From Puccinellia tenuiflora (lineage: Eukaryota; Streptophyta; Magnoliopsida; Poales; Poaceae): a stretch of 64,000 nucleotides of DNA. The position numbers were made by a program, and so were the translations under genes. This document shows, piece after piece, positions 1-10,725 of this stretch. Each line of letters starts with the position of its first letter. Positions within the stretch are counted from its first letter, which is position 1. A model generated the notes under the pieces. The model ran no database searches. It saw nothing but the letters and a program-made list of their open reading frames with translations, and was not told the origin of the DNA. The stretch covers positions 248,001-312,000 of the forward strand of contig QRDG01001986.1 of assembly GCA_012064385.1 (NCBI GenBank). The letters run 5' to 3'.

Positions 1-210
1 TAGCTTTCCAACGGCGTATCATTTGCATCAATCCGATAAATGGTTTGAAAATGACGATCAAAATACGGTACGATCTCAAAAATAGTGTTAATATATTTGA
101 AATTCTTTAAAAACCGTAACTAATTTCGAAAATCTATGAAAATGAAAAAGTTTCGTAATTTTCATAACTATCCAACGGTATATCACATGCATCATTCCGA
201 TAAGCGGATC
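1..210. repeat. Two degenerate copies of a ~165-bp repeat
   Basis: A segment at 1-43 recurs in diverged form at 166-208: both carry TATCCAACGG/TTTCCAACGG, then ATCA, a TGCATCA core and CCGATAA. The copies are in the same orientation. This looks like a piece of subterminal or internal repeat of a transposable element, but I cannot name the family. No coding signal is seen from 1 to 570. Confidence 0.4.
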
Positions 211-570
211 AAAAATCGCACTAGAAAATTTTCCCGTGAAGGTGGAGAATCAGTGTGTTCCGTCAGGAAGTTCACATTACCATTGAATGAATTTCATTAA
301 CTTTGCGAGGGAAGTTCAGAAGTGGTTCCAGAATAGCTATTCTAGAACTGGTTCCAGAATAGCAGACCTATATATATATATATACTACTACTACTAGTAC
401 ATTGATGATGCCGCATTGCCGCTAGTGTTTGCTTGGACAGATGCTTTCCTCGGCAATTTTGTTGTTGTTTTGCACGATGAGCACGAAGCATCTCGCGGTG
501 TCCGGCCGCGCACGCGCTGGCCGGCCAGCTCACGTCACGTTCCACGATTTCGGATCTCGTCCTCGCAGCC

Positions 571-765
571 ATGGCGGCGGAGCTCCTAGACCTCAAGCTC
601 TTCGTCGCGCGGACCGCCGACAGGCTCGTCGCCAAGGAGCCACCCGCCGTCGACGCCTGCATCAGGGGCCTCGAGGAGGAGCAGAGCAAGATCGAGGTCT
701 TCTGCCGCGAGATCCCGCTCTGCGTCTGCCTCCCCGTCGAAGGTCATCCCTGCCCACTAGTCTGA
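571..765 (+). pseudogene. Orphan first exon of a NIGT1/HHO-type GARP (G2-like MYB) regulator
   Basis: The 64-codon frame carries the N-terminal signature of plant NIGT1/HRS1/HHO/EFM nitrate- and phosphate-responsive repressors: a DLKLFVART-like start, then DACIRGLEEE, KIEVF and REIPLC (roughly residues 7-52). In that family this region precedes a MYB/GARP DNA-binding domain ending in a SHAQKYF-type motif. No such domain, and no convincing further exon, follows before the AT-rich block starts at 1,200. The frame departs from the family after residue 54. It is best read as a gene fragment, perhaps moved by a transposon. Family identity is by motif memory, so moderate confidence. Confidence 0.55.
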
Positions 766-1186
766 ATCAATTAATCAATATTTTTTTCCGCTTAATTTCT
801 GTTTAGTTCGATTTTATTTTTGCCTGTGTGTGTGCGTGCTGGTTCGTCCGAAGAGTTGGAGCTGGGGAAAGATGAGATCAGAGCAGAGATTCTGCCAGCC
901 CTGTGACAGGTAGGCCCATGCACAAGGACATAACGGCTTCAGTTAGGACATAACGGTGGCAACGTCACATCATCGCCACGTCATCGGCACGTCATCTCTA
1001 AAAACCACCCAGATTGTTCAAAACCAGCTTAGGGGGTGATTTAGACGGTATTGTAGATTTGAGGGTTCAAAACATCCCAATTTATTGTTCAGGGGGATTT
1101 GTGTCCAATGTGTGAGATTTGAGCTCAATTCCTATATGTCGCCCGTTGACGAAGCATCTTGTGCGCGTCGCCTGAAGGCTTCTGCT
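766..1186. other. Non-coding stretch downstream of the NIGT1-like fragment
   Basis: It contains short GT-rich sequence, a run of CACGTCATC-like repeats near 970-1,000 and a segment around 1,040-1,075 with GATTTGAGGGTT that recurs near 3,070-3,088. No exon is convincing. Confidence 0.3.
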
Positions 1187-1984
1187 AATGGGCCGGCCCA
1201 TTTCGCAAATAAATTTTTCTTCTTCTTTTTTCTTCTCTGTTTTTTTTTCTTTTTTTTTCCGTTTTCTTTTCTGTTATTTTCTTTTTCTGTTTTCTTCTTT
1301 TTTTAGTCACTTTTTTGAATCTGAATATTTTTTGAATTTGAAGATTGTTCAAAATCATAGATTTCAAATCTGTTTTTTCTCAAAATCTGAAAACTTTTCG
1401 AATTTGAACAAATTTCAAATTTGAACAATTTTTTAATCTGAACATTTTTTCAATATGAACATTTTATGAATATGAATATTTTATCAATCTGATTTTTTTT
1501 TAATTTGAACATTTTTAAGTTTGAACTTTTTTGAATGTGAACATTTTTCAATCTGAACATTTTTTGAATATGAATATTTTTTGAATATGAATATTTTTAA
1601 TATGAACATTTTTTGAATTTTTTTGTTTGAACATTTTTTGAAGAACATTAAAAAAACAGAAAAAATAAAGAAAAATGAGGATTCTATGCACGCTGCTTCC
1701 TTTTTCTTTTTTCTTTTCCCTATTTTCGTTTTTCGTTTTCTTTTCGGTTTTCTTTTCCTTTTACGTTTCCTTTTTCTGTTTCGTTTTCTTTTCTGTTTTC
1801 ATTTCGTTTTTTCTTTATATTTTCGTTCTTTTAATTTTTTTCTTTTTCTATTTCTTTTTTTTGTTTTTCACTTTTTGTTTTCTGTTTTCCTTTTTTATTT
1901 TTATTTTTTTCCGTTTTCCGTTTTCCGTTTTCCTTTTGTTTTTATTTTTTACTCTTTCTTTTTTTACTTTTTATGATTTTACAA
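1187..1984. repeat. Palindrome plus long T-rich (pyrimidine) low-complexity tract
   Basis: Starts with a perfect 16-bp palindrome around AATGGGCCGGCCCATT (about 1,187-1,202). It is followed by TTTTCTTTTCTG-like pyrimidine runs (1,210-1,310 and 1,690-1,980), with GAACATTTTTTGAA-type repeats between (1,400-1,660). The long Phe-rich open frames here are composition artefacts, not genes. Confidence 0.7.
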
Positions 1985-2775
1985 AATGTTTCCGTTCACT
2001 AGACATTTTTGTTCACTTTTAAATAGTTTCTGTTCACCACTTTTTTTGTTCGCTTTTAAAATCATTTAAAGATAGTTTTTGTTCACCCCATTTTCTGTTT
2101 ACTTCTATAATCGTTCAAACATGGGTTTCTGTTCATCGCCTTTTTCTGTTCACTTTTAAAATCGTTCAAAAATAGTTTCTATTCATCCCCATTTTGTGTT
2201 CACTTTTAAAATCGTTCAAAAATAGTTTCTGTTCCACCGGCTTTTCTATACACTTTTAAAATCGTTAAAAAAAGTTTCCGTTCACCCCCATTTCTGTTCA
2301 TTTTTTTGAATCGTTCAAAAATAGTTTCCGTTTACTGGCCTTTTCTGTTCACTTTTAAAACCTTCAAAAGTTATTTTCGTTCACTTTTAAAATCGTTCAA
2401 AATAACTTTCGTTCATAACTTTTTTGTTCACTTTTTAAATCTGTTCTAAAATATTTATTGTTCACCCTTTTTCTGTTCACTATTTAAAATCGTTCAAAAC
2501 TAACTTTCGCTCACTTTTAAAATCGTTTAAAAATAACTTTCATTCATAAAAAAATTCGGCTCACTTTTTAAATCCGTTCAAAAGTAAATTTTGTTCCCCG
2601 ACCTTTTTTTGTTCACTTTTTAAAATTGTTCAAAACTAATTTTCGTTCACTTTTATAATCATTAAAAAAACTTTCGTTCATAAACTTTTTCTATTCACTT
2701 TTTAAATCCGTTCAAAAATAATTTCATTCACCGACCTTTTTCTAAGATCGTTTAAAAATAGTTTTTTTTACTTTC
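1985..2775. repeat. Degenerate minisatellite, unit about 35-60 bp
   Basis: More than ten imperfect repeats of a unit built on GTTCACTTTTAAAATCGTTC followed by AAAAATAGTTTC. Spacing and sequence vary, so the array is old. No coding potential. The motif is partly complementary to the GTGAACC-based repeats at 3,936-4,800. Confidence 0.7.
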
Positions 2776-3394
2776 GGGAGAATTATTTTCATACTTTTTA
2801 TCTAGCGTGTATTGAATTGTACATGTCGGAACGTATACCTAATATATACCCGCGCTGCTCGAGATAGCTAGTTAGGTCTTTTTGGCTCGAGTGATCGTGG
2901 GAGCGAGCTGAGCTAGCTCAACATATCGTGATCGATCAGCTAGCTCAACATATCCTCATCAACGCATGCACGAAACAGTGGAACGTACAAACCGTGTGAA
3001 GGCCGGCCCATTAAACTTTTTAGTAGGCGACACTGGCAGGAGCCGTCGCTAATGAGCGATACAAAGGAGCTCCCAGATTTGAGGGTTAAAAATATACTTA
3101 ATCCAATGGTATATTGCTGGCGACAATCAATTGTGTACTATTTTTCGTTGGCCCAGCCCATGCTACGTTGGAGTGGTCAATCTTTGGAGCCCATCAGGTG
3201 AAAGGCCTTTCCCCTGAAAAAACAAAAGTAGAAAAATCAAGTGAAACGGGGTTTCCCTATACATCGCCTTCGGCGAGTCGAACGACCGGACTCGCCTGCA
3301 CGAGCATCCCGCTCGCTCCCTACCTGGGCCTCGCCTCTGGCCCAACACGAGCTACCAGCGAACGCCCGCACCACCGTTTTAATCAGCTCGTTCG
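2776..3394. other. Single-copy-looking spacer inside the AT-rich block
   Basis: Holds a second GGCCGGCCCATT motif near 3,002-3,013 and a moderately GC-rich segment (3,240-3,390) ending in GTTCGAACC, a sequence matching a Pol III B-box core, directly followed by T-rich DNA. No supported open reading frame. It could be the centre of one large inverted-repeat element spanning about 1,187-5,405. Confidence 0.3.
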
Positions 3395-3935
3395 AACCTG
3401 TTTTTCTTTTTCTTTTTCTTTTCTGTTTTCTTTTTTTGTTTTATTTTTTTATTTTTTTCTGTTTTCTTTTTCCGTTTATTTTTTGTTTTTTATGTTTTCT
3501 TTTTCCGTTTCCTTTTTCTGATTTTAAAAATGGTTCCCATTTTTAAAAAAAGGAACCATTTTTAAAAAGGAACCATTTTCAAAAACGGAACCATTTTTAA
3601 AATGTTCCATCTTGAAAAATCAGAACCATTTTTTTAAACCGGAACCATTTTTCGGTTCAGAACAATTTTTCGCTTCAGAAACATTTTAAAAAACGAACCA
3701 TTTTCAGAAAATCAGAACCATTTTTTTCGGTTCGGAACCATTTTTTTAATTCGGAACCATTTTTTTTCATTCGGAACCATTTTTTTCGATTCAGAACCAT
3801 TTTCAAAAAGGGACCATTTTTAAAAATCAGAACCATTTTTTTATTCGGGACCATTTTTTGGTTCGGAACCATTTTTTTCATTCGAAACCATTTTCGAAAA
3901 CTTAGAACCATTTTTAAAAATCCAGAGAAAATGAA
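3395..3935. repeat. T-rich tract then GGAACCATTTTT repeats
   Basis: A pyrimidine-rich run (3,395-3,530) gives way to about twenty imperfect copies of GGAACCATTTTTAAAA and TTCGGAACCATTTTT. The array is tandem, degenerate and without coding function. Confidence 0.7.
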
Positions 3936-4800
3936 AATAATGATGAACCAAAATGCCGATGAACCAAATATAAAATAAACCGAAAATAATAGTGAATCAA
4001 AAATAATAGTGAAACAAAAATGCAGGTAAACCAAAAATAATGGTGAACCGAAAAAAGAAACAAAATCGGGTGAACCAAAACTAATAGTGAACCAGCAATT
4101 TGGGTGAACAGAAAATAATACTGAACCAAAAATTCGGGTGAACCGAAAATAATAGTGAACCAAAAATGTCGGTGAACCGAAAATAATAGTGAACCAAATA
4201 TTCGGGTGAACCGAAATAATAGTGAACCAAAAATTCGGGTGAACCGAAAATAATAGTGAACCAAAAATACCAGCGAACCAAAAAAATAGTGAACCGAAAA
4301 TAATAGTGAACCGAAAATAATAGTGAACCAAAAATAATACTGAACCAAAAATTCGGGTGAACCGAAAATAATAGTGAACCAAAAATGTCGGTAAACCGAA
4401 AATAATAGTTAACCAACGAGTGAACCAAAAATAATAGTGAACCAAAAATTCGAGTGAACCGAAAATAATAGTGAACCAAAAATATTGATGAACCGAAAAT
4501 AATAGTGAACCGAAAATACCGATGAACCAAAAATAGTAGTGAACCAAAAATATCGATGAACCAAAAAATAATAGTGAACAAAAAATGTCGGAACCCAACA
4601 ATAATAGTGAACGAAAAAGGAGACAAAATTCGAGTGAAGCGAAAATAATAGTTAACCAAAAATTCGGGTGAACCAAAAATAGTAGTGAACAAAAAATCGG
4701 GTGAACCGAAAATAGTGAACCAAAAATACCGCCGAACCAATGAAAGGAAAACTAAAATTCGGTTGAATCGAAAGTAATAGTGAAACCGAAAAAGATTTTT
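3936..4800. repeat. Tandem array of ~34-bp GTGAACC units
   Basis: Roughly two dozen units alternate AATAATAGTGAACC with AAAAATTCGGGTGAACCG. Unit spacing is about 30-36 bp, but both halves of the unit repeat and there are no unique spacers, so this is satellite-like rather than CRISPR. The minus-strand frames across it (Phe, Gly and Ser rich) are products of the repeat. Confidence 0.8.
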
Positions 4801-5245
4801 TTAAATGATTCACATTGAAAATGGTTCATATTTAAAAATTATTCATTTTTAAAATGGTTCATTTTGAAAATGATTTATTTTGAAAAATGGTTCATATTTG
4901 AAAATAGTTCTTACATAAAAAAATGATATTTGCCAAAAAAATTAGATTTTAAAATTGTTCATTTAAAAAAAATGTTTCATAATTGAAAATTATCCTTTTT
5001 GTAAAAAAAATAAAGAAGAAAATTGAAAACATGAACAAGTAAAAAAGAAAAAGGAAGAAAAAAAAAAGGAAAGAAACGGGTTGAGATTTAGAAAAATATG
5101 AAAAACGAATATTTTTCAAATAAAGGAAAAAAATAAAAAAACACAAAATGAAAAAAAAAGGAATAAAACGGAAAACAAAAAAAAGAAACGAAAAAATAGA
5201 AAAGAAAAAAGGAAAAGAAACGAAAACAGAAAAAGGAGAGAATAT
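4801..5245. repeat. A-rich (purine) low-complexity tract
   Basis: AATGGTTCATTTTGAAAA-type repeats pass into GAAAAAAGGAAAAGAAACG-like purine runs (5,030-5,240). This is the complement of the pyrimidine runs at 1,210-1,310 and 1,690-1,980, giving the whole 1.2-5.4 kb block a rough mirror symmetry. Confidence 0.65.
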
Positions 5246-5274
5246 CATCCTTAATAAAAGTAAGTAATACATGA

Positions 5275-5365
5275 ACGCGGACATAGCCCAATGGCTCTCC
5301 ATTCCTGTCGCCTCGTAGAAGGTCTGCAGTTCGAAACTCTCTAGGAGCAGATGTAGTACTATTTT
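5275..5365 (+). repeat. tRNA-like SINE head (Pol III A and B boxes)
   Basis: TAGCCCAATGG (5,284-5,294) fits the tRNA A-box consensus. AGTTCGAAACT (5,328-5,338) is a good B box 33 bp downstream, a tRNA-like spacing, and T-runs follow. There is no cloverleaf or proper acceptor stem, so I call it a SINE-type or tRNA-derived fragment rather than a tRNA gene. Confidence 0.4.
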
Positions 5366-5686
5366 TTCTGTACAAAAGGAAAACTAATGGGCCAGTCCGT
5401 TAATATGCAACTAGGGCTCAATTCTCACTCAGATGATGTCATCCAGTTACATATGCAACTCACGTGCAATCCATGTGTAACTGAGAAATCTCAGTTGTAA
5501 CTATATGCAATCCATATGCAGCTGAAAAAAATTTAAATACATAAATAACATATCGCACGAATCACGATATAAATCCAACGGGTTAGAGTTGAGTGAGCTC
5601 TAACTTAATACTCACTCGAGTAAGAAATAACAAAACCTTAAGAAATATTACGCGGGCGAGCGCTACCTCTGACTCGCAATAAGCGA

Positions 5687-5692
5687 TATATA
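5687..5692 (+). promoter_or_regulatory. Candidate TATA box of the F-box gene
   Basis: TATATA within GCGATATATAGCGG lies about 295 bp upstream of the inferred first donor site and about 90 bp upstream of the GC-rich, exon-like leader. Transcription start is not visible, so this is a positional guess. Confidence 0.3.
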
Positions 5693-5780
5693 GCGGCTGC
5701 GAGTGAAACGACCTACAAAGTACTAAATTGACTGGAGCCCGTTTCGCTCAAAAAAAAAAAAAGACTGGAGCCCGTCAAGC

Positions 5781-5789
5781 ATGGATTAA
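5781..5789 (+). promoter_or_regulatory. Minimal upstream ORF (Met-Asp-stop)
   Basis: ATGGATTAA in the probable leader of the F-box gene encodes only two residues. A second upstream AUG at 5,970 would, in the spliced message, open a 22-codon frame overlapping the main start. Both could reduce initiation at the main start if the leader extends this far upstream. Confidence 0.3.
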
Positions 5790-5980
5790 GGGCGCCGCAG
5801 ATTCCGGCCGCCGCGCCGCCAACGGACGCTGTGGACCACATCCCCTTCCTCGCCGCTGTGGATCATTTCCAACACCGCCGCCGCTTCCCTCCCACTTCCC
5901 CTCCCAGCGCCGGCGCGCCACGTGAGCCCTTGACTCCATCCCTCCCCCCGCCGCTGGCTTCCCCTGTCTATGCGTCAACG

Positions 5981-8900
5981 ATGTGAGTGTCGTGGTCTCC
6001 TATCCCCTTGATTTGTTTTCCTTCTTTATTGATCTGTTAATGCTAGATAGCGCTTAAATGTGCTTGTTTGCGAGTAATTTTTTAGATAATGTTTGAATTC
6101 TCTGTTGTCTGATTTGGTAAAATGGATATGCTCTCGCGTCGCCTAGTTGTGACACTTGTGAGCCAGATCCATTTTGTGTATATCAACTATTCTAGCAAAT
6201 TAGATCACTATGTCGCCTTCGTTGCACGTATGCAGTATGCAGGCACACCATCTCCATCACCCCATCCTGGACGATGGCTGCAGCATGAATAACAACAATC
6301 AGACTCTAATTTCATCCGAGTAATACATGGCAAACAAAATATTTACTTTACAAGTGATAGATGAATTCCGGGGGAGTGCTTCGAGCAGTCTCGCATGATC
6401 ACCAGCGAGGACATAGAAAGGCGGTGGTTCTCCTGATCAGTTGTGTCACATACCTTAAAATTAATACATTAGGCGTTGCGATATGTTTTTCATGCCCCCA
6501 TGAGTCATCATGTTAATTTCATTTAAACGTATTCAATCCAGCAATATCAGCTCATGTAGCTCTTAGTTCATCTATCCTTCAGCTTCAGGTACGGACAGAG
6601 ATTGGCGACAACTAATAAAAGGAAGTTTCAGGCTTTCAACTATTACACCCATTTATGAAATCTATTAAACATAATTTACCAAGCAGAGTTTGACATTTGA
6701 CAACATATTTAGTAAACTGAGCAAAACACATTTTTAAAGAACACACAGCCCTTCATCCTGTCCATCACATTTGATAACATAATGAGTAAACCGAGTAACC
6801 GACCAAATTAGTGAAGTCAACCAAGCAGAGTTTTTCAGGTAAAATAAAATCAAATTTATAGGTCAGTACTAGCATACGCTGTTTCACCGCATATAAGATC
6901 GGAGACGCATTTGATGAAATAGAAGACATTTTCCATACATGTAAAGTAACATGCCTGTTTAGTTCCATGGAATCCAGCATTCTCAACTAAACTGATCTGA
7001 TTAATCACTGGTTTGGAAGTAGTCCTTGTGAAAAGTTTCATCTGCAGTAAACCCACACAAGTTAGTTTGAAATCATAGAAAGGGCCGAATTCCCTGATTT
7101 ACATGAAATGTTAGATACAACTCAGGAAAGTTTGCCAGCTAGACAATCTGCAATGTATTTTCGTTAGAAAAATAGTACATACAATCATACATGATACATT
7201 GTTTTGCTTACTTAGTTCCAATAATCCTAACTCAATAATATCAATCTGAACTGCTCGACAACATCGAGGCCATCAACGATGATATCATATACACCAATGT
7301 TGAGCTAGATAGGCGATCAGACAGGCATCATCAGTAACATCTTCGACAATTAAGGTAAATGTAGGAAGTTTTCATGCAGTGACCATCTCTAAGATAGTTC
7401 ATGCTGCTACCCTTTACAGTATATTGGTCAAATGATAATGCACCTATTATATGATCTTCTTTGTGGTTTTTTCATAGCTTTAAACGACATGAATAAGTCA
7501 AAATTTTCTTTACTATAACAACTTAAAAAGAATTGCATAGCTCTTCAGTGCTTAGCTCTTCATGATAGACACGTACAATACACATATCATCCTGCAGAAT
7601 GGCGCAAGAATTTAAAACAACTGCTCTAAATGAATTTGAAGATAAAATTTAGCATTCAAATTTGATTCAGCACACAAGCCACATGGAACCATGCTGGCAG
7701 ATTTGGAATACAGCCATAAACATCAACTAGGTGAAAAGAGATAACAAATCGATGCTGGGCTTGAGTGCTGGACCAAACATAAAACTACAGGGATATGCAT
7801 ATATGATGATGAAAAAAATGATACAACACTGATCAGAGGCTGTAATTTGCAACATCCTCATGAGTCATACACGTCTCTCTCTTGTCCACTGGAAGAGTCC
7901 AATCTTTGTGCAACACGTGGCCTAGTTAGAAATAAGGAGATGAGGAGAAACGTGTTACTGCCCAACCTTTGCAGACAATGCGTTGATCGTGGATAGCCCC
8001 AGAGATGCCCCTTTGTTTGGCCCTTAATAGGTTTAATACGCAATTCTAAAAATCCATGAGTTCTCTTCAGGGTGGCTAACCAAAGAAAGAGATGTCTCTA
8101 CAAAAGTTCTCTCAGAGCTGCTACTATAAGGAAAAAATCAAGAAAGAATCCACTCCATGATCTGCCCGAGGTAATATACCTTTTTATTATTGTATGCATT
8201 TTACTATCATCTACCGTGCAAACTGTTGCCCTTTTTTTTTGGCCAGCAGTGATATATTGTTGTAGATAACAGTAACTAATGCTTTTAGCATTTGCAGAAG
8301 ATTTGACAAACAGAGACTACATACACTGCCTCGGTGTACTTTAATGGATTCTCCAGCTTACACGGTTGATTTTATTCTTGTAGGAAATTTTAAAAACAAT
8401 AATATCACGACTAACATTGAAAGATGCTGCACGGATGAGTACGCTGTCCAGGATGTGGAAAACGCTATGGAACTCTCACTCTAATCTCAGCTTTGATGCT
8501 GCCATGGTAACACTTTGCCATTCTAAAGGAGACGAGCTGGAGAGCAGAAGCAGCCAGGAGAAAAAGTTTATCGATATAGTCAATACTGTGTTACGCAATC
8601 ACGATGGTACATACCTGGATCGGTTTAAAGTAGCCTTTGAGCTCCGTGAGAAGCACGCTTGTTCTCTTGACAGCTGGATCGGCTTTGCAGTTTCTTCAAA
8701 GGCGAGTGAGATCGTGCTCGACCTTGATCCGAGATCGCCACGCACGGCTGAAGATGCTTACGATTTCCCTTTTCATATTTTTCAAAGTGAAAACGGTATC
8801 CAATTTCTTTGGGTCAAATGTGTTTCTTTAAAGCCACCTCGCGACTTTCATGGATTCACAAAGCTCACGAAGTTTACGATTAGCTCTGTGCATATCATGG

Positions 8901-9864
8901 AAGATATTGGGGACTTGCTCTCGAATTGCTGTGCTCTCAGGTGGCTGCACATCATCTGTTGCAACTTTGGAAAGTTAAAGCTGCATGGCACATTTTACCG
9001 CCTGCAACATTTGTGTGTTATATATTCCGAGCTGCAAGCAATCGAGTTACACGCATTAGATCTGGTGACTTTTAAATACGTGGGGCAGCCACTACCTATT
9101 GTGTTTTACGGATCCCCAAAGCTTAAAATGGCAGATATCAAGCTGTACCCATATTATTACTTTGGATATGTCTGTAGTGAACTCTCTACAGCGCTGCCTT
9201 GCGTGGAGGAGTTATACATGGATGTGCAATTAAAAGCAGAGGTTTGTCTTCTAGTGCATGATGTTTATATCACTTTGCCTCTGCATTTGCCGGTTATTCT
9301 TACATTGTCATGACAATACTTCAGGTGCGAGAGTATGCGATAAGTGAAGTCAGGTTTAATTATTTAAGATATGTGAACTGCACGGTGAATATTTCTGGGC
9401 ATCCGAAATATACAGGAGGAATACTTGAGTTAGCTTCTATTTTGAAGGCTGCTCCGGTTCTTGAGAAATTGGATTTGCATGTAAGTACCAAATGTAAATC
9501 TTTTTGTCTAGGTTTCAGTTTGTATTCTCACTATGTATTTTTTTTAACTACACAGATGGACGCCAATACGTATCCGTATTACATTTTTAAAACGATTGGG
9601 AACCCTCCGCCAAGCCCTCACAATCATCTAAAGATTGTGCGTGCAACAGGATTTTTTGGTTTCGAGGGTCAAATTGAGCTCGCCCTCTACATTCTGGAAA
9701 ATGCAAGGTCGCTGCAGTCGATGACGATCGACCCGTTGAGCCTTCGTCAGGCTAGAAGATCAAAGGAAGAGGCGAACAAGTCGATCAACGTCCAAATATG
9801 CCGGGAGATTGTTCATGAGTTTCTCGACCTTGAAAAATATCGTGATGTGCTGACGATATTGTGA
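5981..9864 (+). CDS. F-box/LRR/FBD protein, five exons, intact
   Basis: This is a probable substrate-recognition subunit of an SCF E3 ubiquitin ligase, binding SKP1 through its F-box; the target is unknown. Coding exons are 5,981-5,982, 8,071-8,170, 8,384-9,241, 9,325-9,480 and 9,556-9,864, all with GT/AG borders and matching phase, giving 474 residues. The F-box (about 30-72) is joined across intron 2: DLPE ends one exon and EILKTIISRLTLKDAARMST begins the next. Leu-rich repeat-like sequence follows. A C-terminal FBD domain starts near residue 394 (HNHLKIVRA, FEGQIELALYILENA). The start was chosen because the donor GTGAGT at 5,983 follows AT and the acceptor at 8,070 is followed by G, making ATG GTG GCT AAC in frame. 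No stops or frameshifts are seen. Family length is typical (about 400-500 residues). Confidence 0.85.
5983..8070 (+). other. Intron 1 of the F-box gene (2.1 kb), no recognised content
   Basis: Begins GTGAGT and ends TTCTCTTCAG. AT-rich and mostly featureless. A short exon-like stretch near 7,260-7,355 has an open frame and ends in a GTAAAT donor, but no family match is apparent. It could hold unspliced leader exons. Confidence 0.5.
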
Positions 9865-10299
9865 CTGCAACTAGGCTAGTTAGCTGTATACATGCGTGGC
9901 GCGGTGAATTTGAAACTGCTTTCCAGGACAATGAGTTAAGATGTTTGGCGAAATATTGTAGATGTTTGATTCTGGGTGTGTTGACTAACTGGCTAGATCG
10001 GGTATTTGTAGTGCTTCTCCCTAATCACAAGTCCGCCTGGTGGTGGCAAAAACCCTAGCGCAAATGTGCGGGGCAAAAGAAAGAACAAAGGGAGACGTCA
10101 GACCAGTAGTAGTGAGGGAGCCCTCCTAGCTTAGCTTAGCTTACCTTAGGCTTTGAGTTCTTCCCGGAATTCGATCAATCTACAGATAGCTGGAGGTGTG
10201 CAGCGTGATCGATCGTTTCCATTGCCGTGATCACGATGGTGGTCGCCCTCGCCTTTTAATTGGCTCCCAGCGCCACTATGTGCAGTGGTTCACACATAC

Positions 10300-10393
10300 T
10301 CTTTCCGTCCCAAAATTCTGATATAAATGTATCTATACATGCATACATTCATATTTGGACAAATGGAACTCAAGTATTTTGAGACGGCGGGAG
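10300..10393. mobile_element. Stowaway MITE, 94 bp
   Basis: Terminal inverted repeats CTCTTTCCGTCCCAAAAT and ATTTTGAGACGGCGGGAG are flanked by TA on both sides (10,298-10,299 and 10,394-10,395). This is the size, terminus and target site of Tc1/mariner-derived Stowaway MITEs in grasses. Confidence 0.85.
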
Positions 10394-10467
10394 TAGTTCG
10401 GTTCCAAATATGTATTTTTTTTCTTATAAAGTGAATATATATCTTATACTCCCTCCGTTCCTAAATA

Positions 10468-10725
10468 CTCCCTTCGTTTCTAAATATAAGGTGTCTAAGG
10501 TTTTGAGAAAAATTCCGAAATATAAGGTGTATTGCGATTTATGGACAACTATACCTATTCACAAATGAGTCACAATATGGAAAAGAGGGATTTGAAGGAT
10601 TGTTTTCAATTTGTGGCTATTAGATACTCCTATATCTTGATTTTTTTTCCATGAGAAAATAAGTCCATCACATGTAAAATACTAATGTCTTAATATCCGT
10701 GCCAAAACCTTAGGCACCTTACACA
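10468..10725. mobile_element. Stowaway-like MITE with decayed right end
   Basis: CTCCCTTCGTTTCTAAATAT preceded by TA (10,466-10,467) is a classical Stowaway terminus. The inner arm TAAGGTGTCTAAGGTTTTG (10,488-10,506) is matched in inverse near 10,704-10,722. A second partial terminus, CTCCCTCCGTTCCTAAATA, sits immediately upstream at 10,449-10,467, so one element probably inserted into the tip of another. The right terminus is no longer clear. Confidence 0.65.

Noticed and set aside
1623..2022. Phe-rich membrane-protein-like ORFs of about 115 codons
   Set aside because: They are translations of TTTTC-type low-complexity DNA in overlapping frames.
3675..4740. 333-codon minus-strand ORF with repeated FGSLLFSVH units
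   Set aside because: The repeat pattern follows the DNA tandem unit in several frames at once, with no codon-level constraint; not a gene.
3936..4800. CRISPR-like regularly spaced repeats
   Set aside because: Units repeat throughout with no unique spacers, no cas genes are present, and the context is a plant genome; it is a degenerate tandem array.
5275..5365. Functional tRNA gene
   Set aside because: A and B boxes are present, but no cloverleaf or acceptor stem can be drawn.
7240..7360. Exon-like segment in the F-box intron (LDNIEAINDDIIYTNVELD frame)
   Set aside because: No convincing acceptor, no family match, and not needed for a complete F-box protein.
8171..8383. Frameshift between the F-box N-terminus and the rest of the gene
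   Set aside because: A normal GT-AG intron with matching phase joins DLPE to EILK, so the gene is intact.
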